Origin: Bacteroidaceae bacterium
Lineage (GTDB): Bacteria; Bacteroidota; Bacteroidia; Bacteroidales; Bacteroidaceae
DNA length: 53,681 nucleotides
Assembly (NCBI GenBank): GCA_017547205.1
Contig: JAFYQH010000004.1
Location: 1-53,681 of the forward strand
Direction of reading: 5' to 3'
Shown here: piece after piece, positions 1 through 8,127 of the stretch
How the letters are laid out: every line of letters starts with the position of its first letter
How positions within the stretch are numbered: position 1 is the stretch's first letter
Made by a program: the position numbers and the translations under genes
The notes under the pieces: model-generated
Database searches by the model: none
Told to the model about the DNA's origin: nothing
The model's input: only the letters and a program-made list of their open reading frames with translations

Positions 1-134
1 ACTGTCCTCCTTTTCAAAGGGGGACGGCAACGCGGGGGAGCGTTGCTTGCGACGACTGAACCTTTAGGTTTACGAAGGAGTGCCGTATGGCTAAGCGGCA
101 GTTTCGGAGGGAGTTAAAACACACCCGGACCTGT
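1..134. repeat. Intergenic stretch with three short hairpins
   Basis: No gene is visible here. Three small inverted repeats follow one another: GCAACGC/GCGTTGC with arms at 27-33 and 40-46, AACCT/AGGTT at 59-70, and TGCCG/CGGCA at 81-85 and 96-100. The arrangement resembles the small folded intergenic repeats common in Bacteroidales genomes, but I cannot confirm copies elsewhere in this genome. The left edge is cut by the window. Confidence 0.4.
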
Positions 135-308
135 CATGTCGAGCGCAGCGGAGACATCTCTTTCATCTTTGCTCTTTGCCTTCGGCGAACTTGCTCTCGC
201 TCGGCATAACCCAAACAAGTTCGGTCCTGCGCTCGCTTACCCGCAACTTTCATCTTTGCTCTTTGCTCTTTGCTCTATTTTGAGATTCCTCGACTACGCT
301 CGCTACGA
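135..308. repeat. Intergenic inverted repeat, 'GTCATGTCGAGC...' type
   Basis: The left arm (135-162, starting GTCATGTCGAGCG and ending GACATCTC) is imperfectly complementary to the right arm (281-308, GAGATTCCTCGAC...). Between the arms CATCTTTGCTCTTTGC occurs twice in direct orientation, near 166 and 251. A related arm pair lies inside the palindrome at 11893-12060. Such arms are widespread in intergenic DNA of Bacteroidetes. I read this as a REP/MITE-like repeat, not as coding sequence. Confidence 0.5.
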
Positions 309-354
309 CAGCGACAAAGACGGCTACGGAGTCAATGACGCCCCCTCTGTCCGT

Positions 355-410
355 ACCCCAAAAAAGAATCCTCCTTTGCCAGCGGGTGTAAACCTTAGCA
401 AAGGAGGAAA
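355..410 (-). terminator. Rho-independent terminator of the three-gene surface operon
   Basis: An 11 bp perfect inverted repeat (TCCTCCTTTGC at 370-380, GCAAAGGAGGA at 399-409) with an 18 nt loop lies just after the stop of the minus-strand lipoprotein gene. On the minus strand the second arm is followed by ATTCTTTTTT, a U tract. This closes the operon whose last gene ends at 419. Confidence 0.75.
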
Positions 411-418
411 CGCTCTTA

Positions 419-1051
419 TTATTCCGACGTTACAATTTCAAGGTCAAGAGACATTGGAGAGTCCACATCGCCCATATGTTCATCGGGCCTGAACGTGACA
501 TACGAAGGACTTTGATACATATGCTTGCTCTTTGATGAGTAATACTTGAACGTCAAAGTTTCGTTGTTGCCTGTGCCATATATCAGTGCAACCCATATAT
601 GGACACTATCTTCTATCTCAAGCCTTTCGGCAACACCCCTGCACTCCGAAGAACTGAATATTGCAAGTTCATCATTCCAATCTTCCTCAATACCGGCCGA
701 TGCGGGAATCGACATATAGGCAGTCATGCTATACTCGTACTTGCTGTAGTTATCGACCTTCCATTCAGGTGCCTCAAACGTGGGGTACTCCGGTTCGTCG
801 GGTTCATCTGGGGTATCCGGATCGTCAGGGTCATCCGGGTTATCCGGATCGTCAGGATCGTCAGGGTTGTCAGGGTCGTCAGGATCATCCGGATCATCAG
901 GGTCATCCGGGTTATCCGGGTCGTCGGGATTGTCGGGGCCCGGAGGTGTCACTACCGGCGGATTCGGATCGGTCACATCGTCATCGCCACCGCCTCCGCA
1001 AGAAGCGATTAAAAACACAAACAGCAATAACAGGAATTTAATCTTATTCAT
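419..1051 (-). CDS. Lipoprotein with Pro-Asp repeat linker and C-terminal beta domain
   Basis: Predicted 210-residue surface lipoprotein of unknown function. The ATG at 1051 is preferred to the upstream in-frame start at 1093 because it opens directly on a type II signal peptide (MNKIKFLLLLF...LIASC), with Cys19 the likely lipidated residue followed by a GGGGDDD sequence. Residues ~25-85 are an extended linker of PD/DNP/DDP repeats. The last ~120 residues form a compact domain with alternating aromatic residues (YEYSMTAYMSIP, DELAIFSSSECRGVAE) of a kind seen at the ends of Bacteroidales surface proteins; I cannot name it. The gene starts 4 nt after the stop of the 2351-residue protein gene, so it is the third gene of that operon and probably a partner of the large protein. 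Confidence 0.8.
   Translation of the reverse strand: MNKIKFLLLLFVFLIASCGGGGDDDVTDPNPPVVTPPGPDNPDDPDNPDDPDDPDDPDDPDNPDDPDDPDNPDDPDDPDTPDEPDEPEYPTFEAPEWKVDNYSKYEYSMTAYMSIPASAGIEEDWNDELAIFSSSECRGVAERLEIEDSVHIWVALIYGTGNNETLTFKYYSSKSKHMYQSPSYVTFRPDEHMGDVDSPMSLDLEIVTSE
795..938 (-). repeat. 9 bp-period tandem repeat encoding the Pro-Asp linker
   Basis: About sixteen imperfect units of the TCCGGATCG/TCAGGGTCA type lie inside the lipoprotein gene and encode the PDDPDN linker. The reading frame is preserved throughout. Unit changes fall at wobble positions, which suggests selection for the peptide as well as slippage. The repeat could vary in length between strains without breaking the frame. Confidence 0.8.
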
Positions 1052-1055
1052 AAAT

Positions 1056-4000
1056 CTACTTTTTAACAATCTTAATAATATTTGCCCCACCATTTATGGT
1101 AACCTTCACAAGATATACACCCGCTGAGAGGCCAGCCATACGGTATGTCCTTTCGCATCCGCCTTCCATACCGTGCTCTGAATACTCCTTTATCAGCAAA
1201 CCACCGGTATTATATATTGCTACAGAGAAATCACGTACATCGCGTTCATTCACATAAATGGTAAGTTCATCGGTCACTATGCTCTGGGGAACATGGAACC
1301 TGCTCGTCAGTCCATCCTGTACGAACCTTATCTCCTTAGGCTTGCCGGTATTGCCCAACACGCGGTTCGGTTCATATGATACCGGGGTTTCGCTGGTAGC
1401 GATTACCTCGCCATTGCGCAATACAGAGAAGCTTATGTCGCTCCTTTCGTCACCTGATACTGTCAGGAAGATATTGTCCGTGCTGCCGACAATAGCACAT
1501 CCCCTTACACCGTTGCCAGCGTATGCGATGACACTGTCACCCTCATGCAGTTCAACACCGGTCGCGCGCGCAACGATATTCATATTGTTCGCATACGGAT
1601 GATGAGCGGTTCTTGCATTTGCGGCATCCTTGACTACTGTTGCCGGATATTTGAATGTCTGCGCCGCGGCATTGTCGGCACGTTTCAGCATATAACCTTT
1701 ACCCGGGTAGAGTTTCTCAAGACTACCCTCCCAACCATTGCCGGAGGAGTATATTGCAAATGCGTCCTGGGACTTTATCACATCGTCGTCCTGTGCTGAG
1801 TAGTCAGCCAATGCTTCCGCAACGCTCAGGCTGCCCATGGGCAGGTAGGCTATATAATTCCAGCCCGGGCCGACAGGCATATCAGTTTCCATTGGATTGA
1901 CAGCCTCCCCGACAAGATTCAGTGTCTGCTCCACCGACGAGTGTATCATGTACATTCCTGTATTCTCTATTCTGCCGTTGCTTGACAGGGTGCCGACCCA
2001 ACGGCCTTGTCTGTTCGAATAGGAATCGGTATAAAGGTTGTTCTTTATCTCGTCACCGACAGCCCACACTCCGCTTTGCAGGGCACTATTCACATTGTTC
2101 AGCACACTGTCCTTCATGTTGAATGCAACCCAGTTCCACCCCTTGTCCAGGACAACACCGGCGGTACTCTGCATTATTCTGTAGACGAATGTTGCTACTT
2201 CGCTGGCCTCGCCATAGCTGTTTTCGGCAATTGCCTTTATATTCACATCAGCAGCAATAACAATGGGGGCACTGTAGAGAATCCTGGTACCGTTCTCGTC
2301 GCATGGGCAACTGTCATCGGTAGTGTACCATATGCTGTACTCATCCGAAGCGGCAGAAAGAGTGACCTCGGTTCCGCGATAGACCGATGTGCCGGTAGGC
2401 AGGGAAGCCGTAGGCATCTCTATCATTTCGTCAACGGGCTCTACCACCTTTACATATGCTGTTGCCTTGATGTCGGAACCTTCGACACTGAATGTTATGG
2501 CAGATGCTCCCATAAGCTCTCCCACGAGGGCAAACTGTGCTGTTCCATCCTCACCGATTACCGCATCGCTCTCTTCCAAAGAGACGATTGCCGCCGATGC
2601 TGTTGCAGCATACAGAACCTTACCCTTTGAAGCGTCGGCTGGCAGCACCGTTACTGTAACCATGGCTGCACCGCCATAAGGCACATCAATGGTATCGCTG
2701 ACGGCTATCTCCTTTATCTCCTTCTCGACCTTGAACGCCTGCTGGAAATAATCATTCATGTTCACATCGGCATAACTCTTGACCTTGTTGCTTACAAGCA
2801 GGGTTATTTCCTTGGCCGTAAAGGGCGTTGAGGGGACAAAGCGTACCTTTGATGCATACCTGACGTTCTCGTCGGCATAGGCAATCTCCTCGTTGAGCAG
2901 TTCAATGACACCCTCGACATCGGTATTCTCCTGGCTCACGATTATGTTCTTGCCGTTTAGGGTAGCAGGCTGCATATACTTGTCGAACTCAATGACAACA
3001 CCTTCGGTATACGCCTTTACAGCCTTCACCTCGGGCTGCCTGTTCTGTGTCATGGGCACATTAACCTCGAGCTGTGGCGGAGGAACCGGCAACCACTCGC
3101 TGTAGGTGGTCTCATAGCCCTCTTTCTCGTACTTAACCTGCCACATGCCCTGCGGTACATCCCAACGGTAGAAACCGTTCTCGTCGGTAATCAGCGGGTT
3201 CTTCTGTCCATATTCCTCGGCATTCCATTTTACGATATTATCGTGAAGGTCGCCGTACATATCCTCTACAGTCTCCTTGTAGTAGACAGTAGCAGTAGCT
3301 CCCTGCACACGGTTCGACGAGACACCCTCATAGACATATCCCGACGGGTCAATCTTCACATTATTGTCAGGAGTGCCCGACTTGTGCTCACCAGGCTTGT
3401 TCTCGGTTTCGGACTGTGGGCCACATTTAAGATTTTTTATAGAATTTGCCATTTTTTTCTTAATGGCATTAGTATATTTCTCTCTACGATTCGATATGTA
3501 TGAAGAAAGGCCTATTTTTGTCAAAATATAGGTAGTTCCAATCATCGCAGCAGTACCGACACCCGGAGCGAGTCCCATCAACGTTGGTGCAAGTTTCGAG
3601 AGACCCTTGTCAAGTAAAATTTCAGCAGCATATACGGCTCCTACTTTAGTAGCTTCCAAGAGGAGGTCATTCCTTAAACTTTTCGCATTGGGATCATCCC
3701 CACAACCTTTAAGTTTATCGTTATTATACAGATTCTTAAAGTCAAATACATCTTCACTTATATCTGAAGCGAGATCACCCAAAGAAATAAGTTCTGCCGA
3801 TTTGGAAATATAATTCGCATATCCAAGGATGTGCTTCAGATTCGCACTTCTTCTTCTCAAAAGTCCTAATTGAGACCTTAATTTAGCCCTTTCTCCCAAA
3901 AGTTCGGTATCGCCATTATTGATTTCCTGAGCTATTTCTCTCAGCCTCTTCATTATTTTTCCAAAGCACTTGTTGGATCCTTCATTCCATGCATCCCACG

Positions 4001-7000
4001 TGTCCATGTATGTCCCGGTAACCTCTGAAAGAAATTCCATCTCCATACCAGTAGATTCTTCGACGCCTTCTTTAATTTTGTCCAGACTATCCTGAATTTT
4101 ACCCCAAGCGTCAGAATCTTTATTGTCTCCAGCAGACCTCATGGCACTGGCATTGCCTGCAACTGAAGTGTTGTTGACTACATAATAGATGTTATTCTTG
4201 AAGTCTACATATTCAAAGCATTCCTCAGTCTCTCTGATATATATATAGGTTCCATCAGTCATGCCTATCTTTTCGAAGCCCTCCAGAGCAGCCTCGGACA
4301 AGCCCTCGCAAGTACGCACCTGCACCAGATCCTTGAATTCATCGGGCAAACCTTCAAGCTTCCCATATATATCCATATCCCGCAAGTCATCAGTTGGCCA
4401 ACATGCTGCAAGAAGAGAATCACACTCGTACATAACTTTCTGCATATCAAACTCTTCGTCCTCATCACAGGTCATATCGATTTCCAGCAATTGGGCAACC
4501 TTGGAATAAGCATCGTTCCATTCATCATCGGTTGAGTTCTCATCATCGAGTCCTTCCAGGAGCGCGTCTATTTCGGCGTATAAATCCTTCATTTCATTCT
4601 GGTAGTCAGGAACAAAATTAACGCAATCGTCGATTTCATCCCTGTCCATAAGAATTTCAGTCTCGGCATAAAAATCCACTGAACAGTTGACCGGATAGAA
4701 GCCGTCGGACGAGCGTCCCATATCTATTTCGGCACACCAGAGCCCTGTCTTCTCGTCGAATGTCGCATCGCATGGAACGAATCGGTCATCGGCTGTATGT
4801 ACATACAGTACTACATTGGAAATCTTTTCAGGGTCGGCGGCTGTGAACTCTATCGTATAAGTAAACTTCTTGTCAGGGTAATAAACGGTCCATTGGGCTG
4901 CCGACGCACTCGGGTTCATGAAGTCGAACACGACCTCCTGAGTCTCCCTTAACTCGGGATTCCAATGGTACATTGTGACCTTGCGCACCTGAACGGCATT
5001 GACATCGTAGAGACACTGCTTGGCTTCGGTCTCCAGCACAATACCCTGCTGGGTTGTTATCCTTGCAAATATATTGTGGGTCGACAAGTTGTAAGCATCG
5101 TTCAGTTCACACATTACTGACCATGTTCCGTTGGCAAGCGATGTCGTTTCACCAATCTTTATGCCATTGTCGAAAATCTCCACATATGCCCCGCCCTGCG
5201 ACACACCGCTGATGGGGATTGAAGTCGTTGCAAATACATTAGGAACATTGATTTCCTGATCCTTCGCCACATATGTCACCGAGCCTATCGGCTGGCGGTT
5301 CTCCTCACCATCCATGACAAACGCCACCGATGCACTGGGAGTATATTCGCCACTCCTTGTCGGGACAATACAGAATCGTACACGGTCGGTGAACTGTTGC
5401 AACGGTATAACGACATTGTTACCCTCGATAGCATAATCGCCCAGCCCGTTACCGACCATCACCGAATTGTCCACAAAGGAACAGCCTTCGGGAATGTTCA
5501 CCACCAGGCTTACGTTGGTAACCTTGTCCTGGTACTCCTGCTTGAAATCGACATTCGCGGTAAGTGTCAGATAATTGCCCGACACAATGCTTGTCTTGTT
5601 CACGGTAAAGGAGGTTGCATCACCGGTATAATAGAACTTGCTCTCGTCGAAGAACGGGATACTTTCAATCTCCACACGCTCTATGACACCGCTTTCTATA
5701 TCAATCTCCTGCAATACGTAGTCACTGCCCTCGACGAGCCCTGCCTTGGCATACTCGTCAAAGTCGTATACCTGTGTAAAGAACTGGGTCTTGCCCATCG
5801 ACACCATCGTGTAGCGGCCGTCAGCAATATCCTTTATTGTCAACGAACCGTTGCTGTAAGCATGTGAACCGATGATTTTTCCGTCTGTGCCGTACAGGAT
5901 TGCGACATCGGAAGCATTCCCGCTCTCCTTGACCGTTGCTTCAATCTGTCCCAGTTCCTTGATTCCGACAGCGACGTCGGCCTTCTGCTCCTCGACCACA
6001 ACCTCGCAAGCGACCTGTTTGAAGGCCGATTTCTTGCTGCCGGCAGTGATTTGCAGAATATCGCCGTCCTCAACCTCCTCGAGCAGCAGAATCTTCGGGT
6101 ATTGAACCTTGAACTGCGCTATTTCCCTGTTCTTTGTCTTGTTGAATATCGCATACTGGATATTTTCGTGGTCGTTATACCAGTCGAGCACCTCGGGCTC
6201 TTCACCATCGGCAGCACTCCTCTGGTATGTGAATCCGAGCCTAAGGACAGCACCAGTTATCTCCTTCAGCCTGATATCGGGCAGCTGCATGCTTCCGGCA
6301 TCGCCGACAAGTGATGCACAGTCAAACGTATTGCTTATATAATTGTTGGCCGATGCCGTTACTTTTGTAGATGTATTCAGCAGGTTGAACCTATACACGC
6401 CCTTGCTGTCAGTCTGTGAATTGACGACGTTGCTGTACTCCCCCGCAAATGTCTGTGAAGCACTGACGGTAATGCCCGACAAGGGCCTTCCCGACTCGTC
6501 GTCCACGATGCGGCCCTCGAGAACGAGCGACCCTATGTTCTCGAGCGTACACACGACGGTATTGTCACCGTCCTTCACCACATATTTGCCGGCATCGGGA
6601 ACCTTGTACTGCATGGCAAGACTCCTGGGGATGGTTATAAGGTAGTTGAGTTCCTTTCCCTCGACCAGGCCGTTCAGTTCGGGCTGCTGCGAGATGTATT
6701 TTCCGTCGGTCTCCATCCATGTGATGCCAACCTGCGATGTCATGTCAGCACCATCGGGCGACAGAACCTTCAATGACACCTTCCGGGGTTTAAGCAATGA
6801 CCCGAAAGAGACTGTAATGTCCTCTTCCTTGACATCGACGTTATCTATTCTGCCGAACACGTTGCCGCTCTCGTTGCACACCTGTATATTCCAGTTCGTA
6901 TTATGGATGATACCGGGGAAATTGTAGCTTTGGCGGTCGGTCATTATATAGTGCTTGCGCATTCCGTTCCTGGTATTGACAAGCTCAAGACGCATCTGGT

Positions 7001-8111
7001 AATAATCACTGATGTCGGCATCGGCCGGAAGATTGACGGTAAGGTTGCAGATATTCTCCCTGATGGGCATTATAACCATATCCTTCCATCCTTCGGCCTC
7101 GTAATACTGCGACAGAGATATTTCGGGGACATAGACGATGACTCCCTCGGGCGTATCCTCGAACACATAATTACCCAGCACCGGAGGTGTCATCGAATAA
7201 CAGGTGACGGACTGCAGCTGTTCACACTCGGAAAATGCCCTGGTACCAATCTCCTCTATTGTCGACGGCAGGTACACATTTTCCACAGCCGTACCGTCAA
7301 AGGCATATGACGGAACTTTGGTCACACCGGTCACCCTGCTGAAGTCCAAGACCTTGCAGTTGCCATAATTGTTTATGACCCCGAAATCATTGTCGGTCAT
7401 GCAACCGTCAACTATAATGACCGCCACATCGGACGAGTTGGAATTGCCTAGCGCCTCGTATATGGCCGACGCGAGTGAACCGGCCTTGAAGTCGTCGATT
7501 ATCAGCTGGCCCTCTTCCTTGTTCCAATAATTCTTTGACGGGTTGGACGGAGCGTCGGGGTTATACTCGAATACACCATAGAGCCTGCAGTCCTTCTTGG
7601 GCATAGTGTAGTCCATGTTCTGCTTGGTGGAGAGGATTTCCCCCTCCTCGTTCTCCCAATGAAGGAACTTGAAGCCTGTATTTGTATATGAATACAGGTT
7701 TAACTTTTTTCCTTCGGGAACCGAAATGTGCGAGATGTTGAAAGTACCACCGCCCTGGGGCTTTGCTGTTACGTTCAAGTCGTACATCATGGCCAGCGAA
7801 TCGGGATTGGCCGGAACCTCCGGATCATACTCGTATCTTGCAGTCAGCACGACATCGCGGGCCGGCATTGTAAAATAGAAGCTGCTGGAGGAAGATACCA
7901 GAGTCTCGTTTTCGAACCAACCCTTGAAGACAAAGCCGTTGTTGTTGCTCGTGTAAAGATAGATGCTTTTCCCCTCTTCATATGTACTACTGCTTTGGTT
8001 TGCCGTGCCGGCATAGCTCGGAACAACCTCTACACGCAAGTTGTATGTAGAAGCCGCCGCCAATGCCGACTGGAGCAAGCAGACAAATAGAATGCTTATT
8101 ATCCTGTTCAT
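1056..8111 (-). CDS. Giant multidomain T9SS-exported surface protein (2351 aa)
   Basis: Starts with a cleavable signal peptide (MNRIISILFVCLLQSALAAAS). Domains in order: two InlB-B-like repeats, each ending in a YEYDP/FEYNP step (~24-190); a BspA-type leucine-rich segment (~230-350); a carboxypeptidase-regulatory-like beta sandwich (~535-600); a long series of beta modules; a very acidic segment (~1180-1270); a helical, AT-rich module with a hydrophobic stretch (~1325-1560); a second regulatory-like domain containing PSGYVYEGVSSNR and WQVKYEKEGYETTY (~1575-1690); a SbsA-like Ig domain; a chitobiase/hexosaminidase C-terminal-like domain (~1897-1975); two copies of a GWNWVAF/GWNYIAY module (~1990-2170); and a T9SS type A-like sorting tail ending IIKIVKK. 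I see no catalytic motif, so adhesion or a structural role is an inference. Second gene of the operon, 16 nt after the BspA-like gene. Confidence 0.85.
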   Translation of the reverse strand: MNRIISILFVCLLQSALAAASTYNLRVEVVPSYAGTANQSSSTYEEGKSIYLYTSNNNGFVFKGWFENETLVSSSSSFYFTMPARDVVLTARYEYDPEVPANPDSLAMMYDLNVTAKPQGGGTFNISHISVPEGKKLNLYSYTNTGFKFLHWENEEGEILSTKQNMDYTMPKKDCRLYGVFEYNPDAPSNPSKNYWNKEEGQLIIDDFKAGSLASAIYEALGNSNSSDVAVIIVDGCMTDNDFGVINNYGNCKVLDFSRVTGVTKVPSYAFDGTAVENVYLPSTIEEIGTRAFSECEQLQSVTCYSMTPPVLGNYVFEDTPEGVIVYVPEISLSQYYEAEGWKDMVIMPIRENICNLTVNLPADADISDYYQMRLELVNTRNGMRKHYIMTDRQSYNFPGIIHNTNWNIQVCNESGNVFGRIDNVDVKEEDITVSFGSLLKPRKVSLKVLSPDGADMTSQVGITWMETDGKYISQQPELNGLVEGKELNYLITIPRSLAMQYKVPDAGKYVVKDGDNTVVCTLENIGSLVLEGRIVDDESGRPLSGITVSASQTFAGEYSNVVNSQTDSKGVYRFNLLNTSTKVTASANNYISNTFDCASLVGDAGSMQLPDIRLKEITGAVLRLGFTYQRSAADGEEPEVLDWYNDHENIQYAIFNKTKNREIAQFKVQYPKILLLEEVEDGDILQITAGSKKSAFKQVACEVVVEEQKADVAVGIKELGQIEATVKESGNASDVAILYGTDGKIIGSHAYSNGSLTIKDIADGRYTMVSMGKTQFFTQVYDFDEYAKAGLVEGSDYVLQEIDIESGVIERVEIESIPFFDESKFYYTGDATSFTVNKTSIVSGNYLTLTANVDFKQEYQDKVTNVSLVVNIPEGCSFVDNSVMVGNGLGDYAIEGNNVVIPLQQFTDRVRFCIVPTRSGEYTPSASVAFVMDGEENRQPIGSVTYVAKDQEINVPNVFATTSIPISGVSQGGAYVEIFDNGIKIGETTSLANGTWSVMCELNDAYNLSTHNIFARITTQQGIVLETEAKQCLYDVNAVQVRKVTMYHWNPELRETQEVVFDFMNPSASAAQWTVYYPDKKFTYTIEFTAADPEKISNVVLYVHTADDRFVPCDATFDEKTGLWCAEIDMGRSSDGFYPVNCSVDFYAETEILMDRDEIDDCVNFVPDYQNEMKDLYAEIDALLEGLDDENSTDDEWNDAYSKVAQLLEIDMTCDEDEEFDMQKVMYECDSLLAACWPTDDLRDMDIYGKLEGLPDEFKDLVQVRTCEGLSEAALEGFEKIGMTDGTYIYIRETEECFEYVDFKNNIYYVVNNTSVAGNASAMRSAGDNKDSDAWGKIQDSLDKIKEGVEESTGMEMEFLSEVTGTYMDTWDAWNEGSNKCFGKIMKRLREIAQEINNGDTELLGERAKLRSQLGLLRRRSANLKHILGYANYISKSAELISLGDLASDISEDVFDFKNLYNNDKLKGCGDDPNAKSLRNDLLLEATKVGAVYAAEILLDKGLSKLAPTLMGLAPGVGTAAMIGTTYILTKIGLSSYISNRREKYTNAIKKKMANSIKNLKCGPQSETENKPGEHKSGTPDNNVKIDPSGYVYEGVSSNRVQGATATVYYKETVEDMYGDLHDNIVKWNAEEYGQKNPLITDENGFYRWDVPQGMWQVKYEKEGYETTYSEWLPVPPPQLEVNVPMTQNRQPEVKAVKAYTEGVVIEFDKYMQPATLNGKNIIVSQENTDVEGVIELLNEEIAYADENVRYASKVRFVPSTPFTAKEITLLVSNKVKSYADVNMNDYFQQAFKVEKEIKEIAVSDTIDVPYGGAAMVTVTVLPADASKGKVLYAATASAAIVSLEESDAVIGEDGTAQFALVGELMGASAITFSVEGSDIKATAYVKVVEPVDEMIEMPTASLPTGTSVYRGTEVTLSAASDEYSIWYTTDDSCPCDENGTRILYSAPIVIAADVNIKAIAENSYGEASEVATFVYRIMQSTAGVVLDKGWNWVAFNMKDSVLNNVNSALQSGVWAVGDEIKNNLYTDSYSNRQGRWVGTLSSNGRIENTGMYMIHSSVEQTLNLVGEAVNPMETDMPVGPGWNYIAYLPMGSLSVAEALADYSAQDDDVIKSQDAFAIYSSGNGWEGSLEKLYPGKGYMLKRADNAAAQTFKYPATVVKDAANARTAHHPYANNMNIVARATGVELHEGDSVIAYAGNGVRGCAIVGSTDNIFLTVSGDERSDISFSVLRNGEVIATSETPVSYEPNRVLGNTGKPKEIRFVQDGLTSRFHVPQSIVTDELTIYVNERDVRDFSVAIYNTGGLLIKEYSEHGMEGGCERTYRMAGLSAGVYLVKVTINGGANIIKIVKK

Positions 8112-8127
8112 ACAAATTCGAGATTAA

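Noticed and set aside
136-492. 118-codon plus-strand ORF at the left edge
   Set aside because: It translates the intergenic repeat cluster and the opposite strand of a lipoprotein gene, and the amino acid content is unlike a protein.
795-938. Tandem repeat considered as a CRISPR array
   Set aside because: Units are about 9 bp with no spacers, and they encode the linker of a lipoprotein in frame.
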